NCBI GenBank assembly: GCA_017647145.1
Contig: JAGCLD010000007.1
Span: 1-64,000, forward strand
Reading direction: 5' to 3'
DNA from: Paludibacteraceae bacterium
GTDB lineage: Bacteria; Bacteroidota; Bacteroidia; Bacteroidales; Paludibacteraceae
Length of the DNA stretch: 64,000 nt
The notes under the pieces were generated by a model. That model was given only the letters and a program-made list of their open reading frames with translations. It searched no databases and had not been told where the DNA came from. Positions 17,718-26,376 of this stretch are shown here, piece after piece. The position numbers and the translations under genes are program-made. Every line of letters begins with the position of its first letter. The first letter of the stretch is position 1.

Positions 17718-19061
17718 TCAACGGCGTTGTGCTTTTTTCTTCAAGAATTGTTGGCGTTGTTTGTTTTTGGAGGGTTTTTCATATCGCGGAGCAACATCGA
17801 GCAATTCCTCCAGCTGAGGTTTATTGTCTTCCACCAAGATTGTGTCACCCGCTCGCCTACACAAGACCTCATCATACAACACATGCGTATCGGCCAAATA
17901 TGTCAGTATGTGTAGTGTATCTTTAGTTACTCGCAGGAGCGAGTACATCCTATGGCCACATGCTATACGGTCAAATCCTGTATCACAGTTTGCCAAATAA
18001 TGTTTTTCAGACGAATTGCACACCATATATATAGGAACAACCGGCAGATTATTCTTTTTGTCCACTCGGCGAGCATAAACATGATCGTGACCATTCAACA
18101 CCAGATGCACACCCATTTCTTTCACCATAGGTTCAAAGACCTCTCGTATGATGTAGGTATGTCGTTCGATAGCAGCCGGGAAAAACGGATGGTGCATCAT
18201 GAGCACATTCCACTTTCCATTCCGGTGAATCCATCCTTCTCGGAGCATGGTTTGTTTTTGCCGGAACAATTCATCAATATGAAAGGATACATCCGTATTG
18301 AGCGAGGACCAGGTCATATTATCCCACTCATAATGTGCATTGCCATGTGAACCTTCTACCACGCTCTCCCCAAAGGTAGCCACAAAGCGTTGGTCTAAGG
18401 TGCGTTTCCAAGCTTTCACATGTTCATGATTACCCGGGCATGCCACAATCGGCACTTTGCCCACTATCGGAGCCACTGAGGCAAACCATATATTCCAATA
18501 TTCATCCGTCGGTCGTTCCACAATGTCACCCGTAAAAGCACACATATCCACTTCCGGATGAAGCTTTATCGCTTCTTGAAGCATTGTAGCGAAAGGATGT
18601 GCCACTTCGTCTTGCAAATCGCCAAAGAGCAACACTGTCCATTCTCCGTCATTATCCACCTCAAAAGCGTAATAAGACGAACAGAGCGAATCATTATGCA
18701 CGCGATAGAGAAATCTGCCTTCCTCCACAGGGAAATCCACTTGATAATACATTTGTTGCCCACTTCGACTTGACACGCTTGTGCCTTTTGCCACATAGAA
18801 CACCGTATCATTCATGAGGCAATCAATCACCTCCACACTCGCCTCACGCGCAATAGTGTCGCATCGCCATGAGACTCGTCTCCACGCTTGAGAATGTGAA
18901 GGGGACATACTCAACATCACTCTATCGGGAACAGCAGGCACTTGATAAGGCGCTTCAGGCGGATTACCAAACCAAGCCCTCCAACGCACAGCACAGACCA
19001 ATGCCATCACCCCCAACAATACAAACATCACTGTCCCTATAATTATTTTTTTTGTCTTCAT
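17718..19061 (-). CDS. Purple-acid-phosphatase-like metallophosphoesterase, membrane-anchored or exported
   Basis: The 447-aa product has an N-terminal hydrophobic segment (residues 6-24), a beta-rich domain (about 45-135) like the fibronectin-type domain of purple acid phosphatases, and a calcineurin-like catalytic domain. Metal-binding motifs appear in the expected order: LLFGDLQD near 145, TGDIVE near 178, PGNHEH near 208, MMHHPF near 291 and NGHDHVY near 323. The C-terminal tail is strongly basic (KNKQRQQFLKKKAQRR). It probably hydrolyses phosphate esters in the periplasm; the substrate is unknown. It ends 8 bp from recO in convergent orientation. A weak -7 element (TATATTTG, complement of 19081-19088) lies just upstream. 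Confidence 0.85.
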   Translation of the reverse strand: MKTKKIIIGTVMFVLLGVMALVCAVRWRAWFGNPPEAPYQVPAVPDRVMLSMSPSHSQAWRRVSWRCDTIAREASVEVIDCLMNDTVFYVAKGTSVSSRSGQQMYYQVDFPVEEGRFLYRVHNDSLCSSYYAFEVDNDGEWTVLLFGDLQDEVAHPFATMLQEAIKLHPEVDMCAFTGDIVERPTDEYWNIWFASVAPIVGKVPIVACPGNHEHVKAWKRTLDQRFVATFGESVVEGSHGNAHYEWDNMTWSSLNTDVSFHIDELFRQKQTMLREGWIHRNGKWNVLMMHHPFFPAAIERHTYIIREVFEPMVKEMGVHLVLNGHDHVYARRVDKKNNLPVVPIYMVCNSSEKHYLANCDTGFDRIACGHRMYSLLRVTKDTLHILTYLADTHVLYDEVLCRRAGDTILVEDNKPQLEELLDVAPRYEKPSKNKQRQQFLKKKAQRR

Positions 19062-19187
19062 AAGTCCACTTTGTACAGCGCAAATATACTTATATTTTTT
19101 TATTACACTTCGACAAAACGAGAGCGAAGCACAAAAATCAGGCTGAATGAACGACGGGAAACAGGAGGAGATTCATCATTATTGCTG

Positions 19188-19220
19188 AATAACCTACTAA
19201 TAACCTACTAATAGCCTACT
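19188..19220. repeat. 11-bp tandem array C (AATAACCTACT, three units)
   Basis: AATAACCTACT (19188-19198), the same again (19199-19209), and AATAGCCTACT (19210-19220) run without gaps. Like arrays A and D, the unit contains a CCTA core when read on the plus strand. Confidence 0.8.
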
Positions 19221-19313
19221 AAAGATAGGACGCTCGTTACACTCGCCACAAAAGGGGCCGGATAGCCAAAGTGACACAGCCAGATTCCCAGCTTCAAACA
19301 CTTTAGTTATATC

Positions 19314-19344
19314 TTTAGTAAAACAAAGATTATTTGTACCTTTG
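19314..19344 (+). promoter_or_regulatory. Promoter of purD
   Basis: TACCTTTG at 19337-19344 is a consensus -7 box; TTTA at 19314-19317 is a weak -33 match 19 bp upstream. The ATG at 19378 follows after a short leader. Confidence 0.6.
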
Positions 19345-19377
19345 CGAAAGAATATAATAACGACTAAACACAGAGGT

Positions 19378-20646
19378 ATGAACATATTATTATTAGGTAG
19401 CGGTGGACGCGAACATGCCATTGCTTGGAAACTAAAACAGAGTTATCGATTAGACCAACTATTTTTAGCACCCGGAAATGCCGGTACGGCGGCTCTCGGT
19501 ACTAATCTTAACATCAAAGCAACCGACTTTGAAGGCATTAAAGCCGCTGTAATAGAGCATCACATCGACATGGTGGTAGTTGGTCCGGAAGAACCACTCG
19601 TAAGAGGTATAGCCGACTTCTTCCGCGAAGATGAATACCTAACCAACATCCCTGTTATTGGTCCAGACAAGCAAGGAGCCCAATTAGAAGGCAGCAAGGA
19701 CTTCTCAAAACGCTTCATGCAACGCCACAACATCCCTACCGCGCGCTATAAGAGCGTGACCGCTGACACCATCAGCGAAGGAACCGAGTTTATGAAACAA
19801 CTCAATCCTCCGTATGTATTGAAGGCCGACGGGCTGGCGGCAGGCAAAGGAGTGCTCATCATTTCCGACTACGCAGAAGCATGCCAAGAACTCAATAATA
19901 TGTTAGGCGGCAAATTCGGTGCAGCCGGTAATACTGTAGTTATTGAAGAATTTCTCAGCGGAATCGAATGTTCTGTTTTTGTTCTAACCGATGGTGAACA
20001 TTATCAGATTCTTCCCGAAGCAAAAGACTACAAGCGCATTGGCGAGGGCGACACCGGTCTCAATACCGGAGGCATGGGTGCCGTTTCACCTGTCAGCTTT
20101 GCCACACCAGAATTCATGCAAAAAGTAGAGCAACGCATCATACAGCCAACCATTGAAGGCCTTCGCGCCGAAGGAATTGTCTATAAAGGATTTATATTCT
20201 TTGGTTTAATCAATGTGGAAAATAACCCTTACGTCATTGAATATAACGCGCGCATGGGTGACCCAGAAACCGAAGTTGTAATGCTCCGCCTTAAATCTGA
20301 CCTTGTTGACCTCTTTGAAGGTGTGGCACAAGGTAACCTAGAGCGCAAACATGTAGAAGTAGATTCACGCAGTGCTGTTACCGTCATGCTCGTTTCCGGA
20401 GGCTATCCAGGCGACTACGAAAAAGGAAAGATTATCACAGGTCTTGACCAAGTGAGCGATAGTGTTGTGTTCCATGCCGGCACCGCCGTGAATGGTCAAG
20501 AAATTGTCACTGCCGGCGGACGCGTCATTGCTGTCAGCTCCTACGGAACCAACAAAGACGAAGCACTTACCACCAGTTTTGCCAATTCACAAAAGATTAA
20601 CTTTGAAGGCAAATATTTCAGAAAAGACATCGGCTTTGACCTATAA
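19378..20646 (+). CDS. purD: Phosphoribosylamine-glycine ligase
   Basis: The 422-aa enzyme makes glycinamide ribonucleotide, the second step of purine synthesis. It is an ATP-grasp ligase: N-terminal [19 protein letters not shown], the ATP loop [39 protein letters not shown], and the metal-binding [14 protein letters not shown]. Length fits the family. I take the ATG at 19378 rather than an upstream in-frame ATG at 19342, because the latter lies inside the -7 box and adds 12 atypical residues. The regulator gene follows after 32 bp and may be co-transcribed. Confidence 0.97.
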   Translation: MNILLLGSGGREHAIAWKLKQSYRLDQLFLAPGNAGTAALGTNLNIKATDFEGIKAAVIEHHIDMVVVGPEEPLVRGIADFFREDEYLTNIPVIGPDKQGAQLEGSKDFSKRFMQRHNIPTARYKSVTADTISEGTEFMKQLNPPYVLKADGLAAGKGVLIISDYAEACQELNNMLGGKFGAAGNTVVIEEFLSGIECSVFVLTDGEHYQILPEAKDYKRIGEGDTGLNTGGMGAVSPVSFATPEFMQKVEQRIIQPTIEGLRAEGIVYKGFIFFGLINVENNPYVIEYNARMGDPETEVVMLRLKSDLVDLFEGVAQGNLERKHVEVDSRSAVTVMLVSGGYPGDYEKGKIITGLDQVSDSVVFHAGTAVNGQEIVTAGGRVIAVSSYGTNKDEALTTSFANSQKINFEGKYFRKDIGFDL

Positions 20647-20678
20647 TCCTCACACGCACGAACCAACTGTAAACCAAT

Positions 20679-21839
20679 ATGGCTAAAATACTCATCATTG
20701 ACGACGAACGAAGCATCCGCAACACACTGAAAGACATTCTTGAATTTGAGCAATACAAAGTGGAAGTAGCGGAAGACGGCAAACAGGGACTTGACATGGC
20801 CAAGGCCGGAAACTTCGACCTCATATTTTCCGATATCAAAATGCCCGAAATGGACGGGATGGAACTCCTTCAAGCCCTGATAAAAGAGGGCATTGAGAGC
20901 CCCATCGTGATGATTTCCGGGCATGGAAACATTGAGACAGCCGTTGAAGCCATCAAACTGGGGGCATTCGACTTCATTGAAAAGCTCATTGACCTCAATC
21001 GTTTATTAGTCACGGTGAAAAACGCATTGGACAAGAAACAACTCATCTCAACCACCAAGACGCTCAAACGCAAAGTGGACAACAAATACCAAATGGTGGG
21101 TGAGTCTGCCCCCATTCAACGCTTGCGCAGTATGATAGAGCGCATTGCTCCCACCGATGCACGCGTGCTCATTACGGGCGAAAACGGAACCGGGAAAGAA
21201 GTAGTGGCGCGTCAAATCTACACCTACAGTCAGCGCGCCAATGCGCCCTTTGTGGAAGTCAACTGCGCAGCCATTCCTTCAGAACTCATCGAGAGCGAAC
21301 TCTTTGGGCACGAAAAAGGCGCTTTTACTTCAGCCATCAAACAACGCATTGGTAAGTTTGAGCAAGCCGATGGAGGTACACTTTTCCTTGACGAAATTGG
21401 CGACATGAGTCTCTCCGCACAGACTAAAGTGCTCAGAGCCCTACAAGAAAACGAGATATCACGCGTGGGAAGTGACAAAAACATCCACGTCAATGTGAGA
21501 GTTATTGCAGCCACCAATAAAGACCTGCAAAAAGAAATTGCAGAAGGAAGATTTCGTGAAGACCTCTTCCACAGGCTCAATGTTATTCCGCTCCATGTCC
21601 CTGCACTCAACCAGCGTCGCGAAGACATTCCTCTGTTGGTGAAACACTTCTGCCAACTCATCTGTAACGAGCAAGGAAGAGCTATCAAGACCTTCAATGA
21701 AGAAGCCATAGAGACACTGCAAGCACAAAACTGGACAGGCAACATCCGCGAACTACGCAATGTAGTGGAACGACTCATTATATTAGGAGGAGACACCATC
21801 ACCAAAGAAGACATCCAATTATACGGCGGACTACGCTAA
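20679..21839 (+). CDS. NtrC-family sigma-54 response regulator lacking a DNA-binding domain
   Basis: The 386-aa product has a receiver domain (residues 1-120; acidic pocket IIDDE, phospho-acceptor Asp in IFSDIKMPEMDG near 52) and an AAA+ sigma-54 activation domain (Walker A GENGTGKE, GAFTSA in the sigma-54 contact loop, Walker B GGTLFLDEIGDM, and NIRELRNVVERL). It ends at QLYGGLR, so the C-terminal Fis-type helix-turn-helix of NtrC is absent. The receiver has KL where a cis-proline KP is usual (FIEKLIDLNRLL). Regulators without HTH, such as Helicobacter FlgR, activate sigma-54 from solution. No cognate histidine kinase lies next to it. It probably shares the purD transcript; the target genes are unknown. 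Confidence 0.88.
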   Translation: MAKILIIDDERSIRNTLKDILEFEQYKVEVAEDGKQGLDMAKAGNFDLIFSDIKMPEMDGMELLQALIKEGIESPIVMISGHGNIETAVEAIKLGAFDFIEKLIDLNRLLVTVKNALDKKQLISTTKTLKRKVDNKYQMVGESAPIQRLRSMIERIAPTDARVLITGENGTGKEVVARQIYTYSQRANAPFVEVNCAAIPSELIESELFGHEKGAFTSAIKQRIGKFEQADGGTLFLDEIGDMSLSAQTKVLRALQENEISRVGSDKNIHVNVRVIAATNKDLQKEIAEGRFREDLFHRLNVIPLHVPALNQRREDIPLLVKHFCQLICNEQGRAIKTFNEEAIETLQAQNWTGNIRELRNVVERLIILGGDTITKEDIQLYGGLR

Positions 21840-21860
21840 GCATCCAACACATTAACCCAC

Positions 21861-22631
21861 ATGAAAACAGCATTTATCACCGGAGCCACAGAAGGTATCG
21901 GATACGAACTCAGCCAACTATTTGCCCGCGATGGCTATCGTCTCATCATTGTAGCACGCAACGAAGCCAAGCTTGCACACATGGTCCAACAATGGAAACA
22001 ACAAGGCATCGATGCATATTACTATGCCAACGACCTTTCCGACCTCAGCCAAGCACAAATGATATATGCCGATCTTCAACGAAAAGGAATCACCCCCGAC
22101 TGTGTGGTTAACAACGCCGGATTTGGCACCAGTGGACACTTCACCGACATCGATTGGGAACAAGAACTGCGCATGATGCAACTCAACATCATCACCCTCG
22201 CCTACTTCACCAAGCAATTTGCCCACGACATGAAGCAAGGTGGTGCAGGACGAATCATGAACGTAGCAAGCACAGCCTCATTCCTTCCAGTGCCCTACAT
22301 GGCAGCCTATGCCGGCACAAAAGCCTTTGTGCGCAATCTGTCGGAAGCCCTGGCATTTGAACTCAAAGACACAGGAGTAAGCATTACATGTCTATGTCCG
22401 GGAGTCACAGAAAGTAAGTTCCACCAAACAGCCAACACTGTCAACACCCTGCAAAAAGCACGTCTCCTTCCCCAAGCAACAGCAGCCGACACAGCCGCCT
22501 TTGCCTACAAAGCTATGATGAAAGGGAAGACCCTTGCCATTCATAAACTCGGGAACCAGCTCTCCGTATTTGCAGAACGTTTTCTGCCCCGTTGCGTCAT
22601 CACCCGAATGGCTGCAAGCACTACTGTTTAG
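21861..22631 (+). CDS. Short-chain dehydrogenase/reductase
   Basis: This 256-aa classical SDR has the cofactor motif TGATEGIG near residues 7-14, NNAG in VVNNAGFG near 86-93, the catalytic Ser in MNVASTAS, and the YxxxK pair in YAGTKAF near 152-158. Arg at RNEAKL after the second strand suggests NADPH. The family acts on keto and hydroxy compounds; the substrate cannot be read from sequence. It starts 21 bp after the regulator gene and may belong to the same transcript. Confidence 0.88.
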   Translation: MKTAFITGATEGIGYELSQLFARDGYRLIIVARNEAKLAHMVQQWKQQGIDAYYYANDLSDLSQAQMIYADLQRKGITPDCVVNNAGFGTSGHFTDIDWEQELRMMQLNIITLAYFTKQFAHDMKQGGAGRIMNVASTASFLPVPYMAAYAGTKAFVRNLSEALAFELKDTGVSITCLCPGVTESKFHQTANTVNTLQKARLLPQATAADTAAFAYKAMMKGKTLAIHKLGNQLSVFAERFLPRCVITRMAASTTV

Positions 22632-22702
22632 AAAAAAATATCACACTCTCATTAAACCTTTACACATCTCTTACGTCTAACCTTACAAAAGCATGTAAAG
22701 AG

Positions 22703-23254
22703 ATGAATTGGCAAGAAAAACACCTACTACGAGCACTGCGCCATCCGGACACACTGCACAAAGCTTTTGAAGAGCTGGTTAAAGCCCATCAAGAGCCGTT
22801 GTATTGGCACATCCGAAAGATGGTTGCACTCCACGATGACACCAATGACATCTTACAGAACACCTTTATCAAAGCATGGAAAGGGCTCAATAATTTTCGG
22901 GGAGAATCCACTCTCTCCACATGGCTCTACCGAATAGCCACCAACGAAACACTCACATTTTTGGAACAAAAGAAACAAAGGGCTCTCACCCTTGGAAATG
23001 ATTACCAAGAAGAGCTCCTGCAACAACTCTCCGCCGACCCTTACTTTGACGGAGACCAGCTGCAACTCGTACTGCAAAAAGCCATACTCTCACTACCCGA
23101 AAAACAAAGGCTAATCTTCAACATGAAGTATTTCTCAGACATGACTTACGAAGAAATAAGCCAAGTGCTCAACACCAGTGTAGGCGCACTCAAAGCGTCC
23201 TACCATCATGCCAGCAAAAAAATTGAAGAACAAATCAAAGCCACCATCCTTTAA
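22703..23254 (+). CDS. ECF RNA polymerase sigma factor
   Basis: The 183-aa product has sigma region 2 (DILQNTFIKAWKGLNNFRGE, then STLSTWLYRIATNE) and region 4 (LSLPEKQRLIFNMKYFSDMTY, then EEISQVLNTSVGALKASYHHA). It directs RNA polymerase to a small stress or envelope regulon. I chose the ATG at 22703 (MNWQEKHLLRAL); the open frame extends back into the SDR gene but that part has no sigma similarity. It is followed after 19 bp by a small membrane protein, as expected for a cognate anti-sigma factor. Confidence 0.92.
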   Translation: MNWQEKHLLRALRHPDTLHKAFEELVKAHQEPLYWHIRKMVALHDDTNDILQNTFIKAWKGLNNFRGESTLSTWLYRIATNETLTFLEQKKQRALTLGNDYQEELLQQLSADPYFDGDQLQLVLQKAILSLPEKQRLIFNMKYFSDMTYEEISQVLNTSVGALKASYHHASKKIEEQIKATIL

Positions 23255-23273
23255 ACACACGGAGGACAAAAAT

Positions 23274-23579
23274 ATGACACCACAAAAGCCCAAGACACTA
23301 TCCGACCCACAACTACAACAGTTACCTTACAAAACACCAGATGGATACTTTGATACATTCTATCAAAATCTATCCAAGGAACTACCTGCGCCCACAACTC
23401 AAACACGCCAGCTACGCTCCTACATTCTATGGGCTGCAGCCGCACTCCTGCTTCTACTCCTCTCACTACCGCTGTTCACGCAACTCAACACACAAGCAGC
23501 CACAGAAGAATATGAACTGTATCTATACTCACAATTAGATCAGAACACTTACTACGAACTACTTTCGTCAAACTATTAA
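23274..23579 (+). CDS. Small single-pass membrane protein, probable anti-sigma factor
   Basis: The 101-aa product has a polar N-terminal half (about 48 residues, including the YKTPDGYFDTF motif often seen in Bacteroidota proteins next to ECF sigma genes), one membrane segment near 50-70, and a short C-terminal part. The layout and its position after the ECF sigma gene suggest an anti-sigma factor, though the N-terminal part shows no zinc-binding anti-sigma motif. The ATG at 23274 is preceded by GGAGG at 23261-23265, an unusually clear Shine-Dalgarno sequence here. The longer frame from 23208 overlaps the sigma gene and is less likely. Confidence 0.65.
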   Translation: MTPQKPKTLSDPQLQQLPYKTPDGYFDTFYQNLSKELPAPTTQTRQLRSYILWAAAALLLLLLSLPLFTQLNTQAATEEYELYLYSQLDQNTYYELLSSNY

Positions 23580-23591
23580 AACATAAAAACA

Positions 23592-24077
23592 ATGAAAAAA
23601 ACAATCTTTCTATGCCTTGTTGGCATCATGACAGCCTGGGCATCACTCTCCGCACAAAACCCAAAAGCACAAGTTCCTTCAGCAGAAAACATGATGGAGA
23701 AAAAATGGGAGTTCATCGTTCAAACAGTGGAGATTGCACCCGAAGTACGCCCACAAATAGAAAAAATCTTCAAAGAATATGAAATATCCACATTCAGTCT
23801 GAGCAAAAAGTATATACAGAAAAAGCGCGCCATCAAGAAGCAAGAAAACCTTACTGAAGATGACTACAAACAACTCAACCAACTCACGTTACAATCAGAA
23901 GAACAAAGAAAAGAGTTCTTTGTAAACTACTTTCACCAACTCGAAAACCTGCTATCACAAAAACAATTGTTCCACTACTTTGAAGCAGAAAAAAACTTTA
24001 AACGAACCCTATTTGGCCCCAAACAAAAAGGCGAAGGGCACAAACACCCACACTCCATGCCCCAACCAAGAAAATAA
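23592..24077 (+). CDS. Periplasmic Spy/CpxP-like helical protein
   Basis: The 161-aa product has a signal peptide (MKKTIFLCLVGIMTAWASLSAQ) and a helical, charged mature part with repeated Lys/Glu-rich stretches and an EENL-type loop (KKQENLTEDDYKQLNQLTLQ), as in Spy/CpxP or heavy-metal-sensor-like proteins of the periplasm. The tail is His-rich (GHKHPHSMPQPRK), which could bind metal. It is third in the ECF sigma/membrane-protein set, 12 bp after its neighbour, and a strong terminator follows. A role as envelope stress chaperone or sensor is inference from fold and context. Confidence 0.65.
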   Translation: MKKTIFLCLVGIMTAWASLSAQNPKAQVPSAENMMEKKWEFIVQTVEIAPEVRPQIEKIFKEYEISTFSLSKKYIQKKRAIKKQENLTEDDYKQLNQLTLQSEEQRKEFFVNYFHQLENLLSQKQLFHYFEAEKNFKRTLFGPKQKGEGHKHPHSMPQPRK

Positions 24078-24108
24078 AAAGAAATAAAAACAAAAAACGA
24101 AAACTACC

Positions 24109-24146
24109 AAAGGTCGGTCACTTTTGAGAAGACCGACCTTTTTGGT
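24109..24146 (+). terminator. Intrinsic terminator of the ECF sigma operon
   Basis: AAAGGTCGGTC (24109-24119) pairs with GACCGACCTTT (24131-24141) around an 11-nt loop, and Ts follow. Confidence 0.9.
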
Positions 24147-24224
24147 TCATTTACCAAAAAGCCGGTACGTTCCTCTACACAAGACAATATATACCTCAAC
24201 ACTGAAAAATATAATTACATTTAT

Positions 24225-24255
24225 TTTGTTCTGCTTTCGGTTTTCACTATCTTTG
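24225..24255 (+). promoter_or_regulatory. Promoter P1 upstream of fmt
   Basis: TTTG at 24225-24228 and TATCTTTG at 24248-24255 are spaced by 19 bp. The last 16 bases through the -7 box (24242-24257) are identical to those of the folP promoter at 43247-43262. Confidence 0.7.
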
Positions 24256-24323
24256 TAAAAGATATGTGGCGCTCGTTTTGACAAATATTGAAGTAAACTT
24301 CACATTTCTCACTCGCCTGCCGG

Positions 24324-24331
24324 TATCTTTG
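24324..24331 (+). promoter_or_regulatory. Second -7 element (TATCTTTG) close to fmt
   Basis: A second TATCTTTG lies 26 bp before the fmt ATG, without a clear -33 box 19-21 bp upstream. It may be a weaker promoter. Confidence 0.4.
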
Positions 24332-24357
24332 TAAAAATAGATTATGAAACAAATGAT

Positions 24358-25314
24358 ATGATGAGAAAGAAAGAAGAATTACGCATCTTGTTTATGGGAA
24401 CTCCTGAATTTGCAGTGGAATGCTTGCGCCCATTAGTAGAGGGAGGATATAATATTGTAGGTGTGGTAACCATGCCTGACAAACCAGCCGGAAGAGGACA
24501 CAAACTGCAATTTTCTGCCGTGAAAGAATATGCCTTATCTGTGGGATTACCCGTCTTGCAACCCGAACGACTAAAAGATGAAACTTTCTTACAACAACTA
24601 CGCGAATTGCGAATTGATTTACAAATAGTTGTAGCATTTCGAATGTTACCTGAAGTGGTGTGGAACATGCCTCCATTGGGAACATTTAATCTACATGCTT
24701 CACTACTACCACAATACAGAGGTGCTGCCCCCATCAACTGGGCTATGATAAACGGTGAGAAAGAGACAGGAGTCACCACCTTCTTCTTAAAACATGAGAT
24801 TGACACCGGCGACGTTATCTTCCAAGAAAGAACTCCTATCAGTCCTGACGAGAATGTAGGACAATTGCACGACCGTCTGATGTTGATGGGAGGCAAACTA
24901 GTAAGACAAACTGTGGACGCAATCTTGGAAAACAATGTACCACAACTTCCTCAAGAACAATTAGAAGAAGGAGAACTAAAACCTGCACCCAAGATATTCA
25001 AAGATACATGCCGAATCGCATTTGATGAAACATTGGAGCACACCCACAACTTCATCAGAGGATTATCGCCTTATCCGGGCGCATGGTGCGAACTCACATT
25101 GCCGGGAATGGATAGCGCCACCATTGTGAAGGTTTACGCTGCACATCCAGAACAAAAAACAGATATGACCATTGCACCAGGCAGCATAGAAACAGACGGA
25201 AAAACCTACATGAAAGTAGCCACAAAAGACGGATACATCCACTTGGATGAAGTACAATTAGCCGGAAAAAAACGCATGGCAGTACGCGACATGTTAAATG
25301 GTTTAAAAAAATAA
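24358..25314 (+). CDS. fmt: Methionyl-tRNA formyltransferase
   Basis: The 318-aa enzyme formylates the initiator Met-tRNA using 10-formyl-tetrahydrofolate. It shows the formyltransferase start ILFMGTPEFAVECL and the signature SLLPQYRGAAPINWAM near residues 115-130, followed by TFFLKHEIDTGDVI. The C-terminal OB-type domain (about 210-318) completes the usual length. The start is at the first of two adjacent ATGs (24358); an ATG at 24344 is out of frame and stops at once. Two -7 boxes lie upstream. Confidence 0.96.
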   Translation: MMRKKEELRILFMGTPEFAVECLRPLVEGGYNIVGVVTMPDKPAGRGHKLQFSAVKEYALSVGLPVLQPERLKDETFLQQLRELRIDLQIVVAFRMLPEVVWNMPPLGTFNLHASLLPQYRGAAPINWAMINGEKETGVTTFFLKHEIDTGDVIFQERTPISPDENVGQLHDRLMLMGGKLVRQTVDAILENNVPQLPQEQLEEGELKPAPKIFKDTCRIAFDETLEHTHNFIRGLSPYPGAWCELTLPGMDSATIVKVYAAHPEQKTDMTIAPGSIETDGKTYMKVATKDGYIHLDEVQLAGKKRMAVRDMLNGLKK

Positions 25315-25344
25315 GCAAAGCACTACACTATTCCGCCTTTGCAC

Positions 25345-25375
25345 TTTGTTCTTTGGGAATTGTTTAGTACATTTG
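25345..25375 (+). promoter_or_regulatory. Promoter of the ComEA-like gene, possibly also of the hut operon
   Basis: TTTG at 25345-25348 and TACATTTG at 25368-25375 are spaced by 19 bp, a full consensus match. It lies 60 bp before the ATG at 25435. No other consensus promoter is seen before ftcD. Confidence 0.7.
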
Positions 25376-25434
25376 CCAAAGAAAACACGTAGATAGCGAC
25401 TCACCATATCACTATCAAAAAAGGCATAAAGAGC

Positions 25435-26361
25435 ATGAAAAACACACCGCTCTTCACAAAGGGTCAACGCATAGCAATTATCACATTGATTGTTATGATG
25501 GTTTGTTTTGTCGGAGCAAGAATATACATCCAACAAAAACCATCCGAACTACCCAACTATGCCCAAGAAGCAGAGGAATTCCAAGAGGAAATTGAACGTT
25601 TTGAAGACTCTCTAAGAGAGAAAGCAAAGAAGACATACACGCACAAATACACCGAGGGCAAGAAACAGGCAAGCGGGCTGCCAGAGTACACACTGCGCGA
25701 GTTTAATCCAAACAAAGCAGATTCCGCTAGTTTAGTGAGCGTTGGACTATCTGAATATGTGACGCGTAACATCTTGCGCTATCGTGCAAAGGGAGGAACT
25801 TTCAAAAAGCCCGAAGACCTGCGCAAAATATACGGCATGACAGATGAGAAAATGGAAGAACTACTCCCTTATATCGTCTTACCGATAGACACGCCGACAA
25901 CAAAACCAGCCAAACAGTATGTTTCCAATAAAAAAGATACCATCATTGAATTAAACACTGCAGATACCGCAACACTGCAATTCATCAAAGGTATTGGACC
26001 TGCATACGCACAACGCATCGTCTATTACAGAGAACGATTGGGAGGATATCACCACATTGAGCAACTTCAAGAAGTCATCAGTCTGAACGATGAAGAATTT
26101 GCATATGCCAAACAACACTTTATCATAGACACCACACTCATACAAACCATTCCTGTGAACACAGCGAGTGTAGAACGATTAAAAAAACATCCATACATCA
26201 ATTTCTATGCAGCCAAGTCAATCTATGACACACGGCGGAATGCATTTGAATTAAACGACATCAAACAACTGAAAGGGAAAGAACAGCTGCCGGACACAAC
26301 ACTACGGAAGTTATCTCCTTACTTATCTTTTGAAAAACGAAATAAAAAATATCAACCATAA
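25435..26361 (+). CDS. Membrane-anchored helix-hairpin-helix protein, ComEA-like
   Basis: The 308-aa product has one N-terminal membrane segment (residues 12-31), a charged linker, then helix-hairpin-helix units: FNPNKADSASLVSVGLSEYV near 88-107, ELNTADTATLQFIKGIGPAYAQRIV near 170-194, and a weaker VNTASVERLKKHPYIN near 239-254. The middle unit fits the ComEA DNA-binding consensus best. Such proteins bind double-stranded DNA in the periplasm during uptake; Bacteroidota members are longer than Bacillus ComEA. Only 15 bp separate it from ftcD, so it may be transcribed with the hut genes. Confidence 0.82.
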   Translation: MKNTPLFTKGQRIAIITLIVMMVCFVGARIYIQQKPSELPNYAQEAEEFQEEIERFEDSLREKAKKTYTHKYTEGKKQASGLPEYTLREFNPNKADSASLVSVGLSEYVTRNILRYRAKGGTFKKPEDLRKIYGMTDEKMEELLPYIVLPIDTPTTKPAKQYVSNKKDTIIELNTADTATLQFIKGIGPAYAQRIVYYRERLGGYHHIEQLQEVISLNDEEFAYAKQHFIIDTTLIQTIPVNTASVERLKKHPYINFYAAKSIYDTRRNAFELNDIKQLKGKEQLPDTTLRKLSPYLSFEKRNKKYQP

Positions 26362-26376
26362 CAAGTAAATAGTACT

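Larger units (their letters stand above)
19062..19377. other. Divergent intergenic region with array C and the purD promoter
   Basis: This 316-bp gap separates the divergent phosphatase gene and purD. It contains a weak minus-strand -7 element (19081-19088), the 11-bp array C (19188-19220) and the purD promoter. No gene is visible. Confidence 0.7.

Noticed and set aside
22592..22702. N-terminal extension of the ECF sigma factor
   Set aside because: It overlaps the SDR gene and lacks sigma-factor similarity; the ATG at 22703 gives a normal length.
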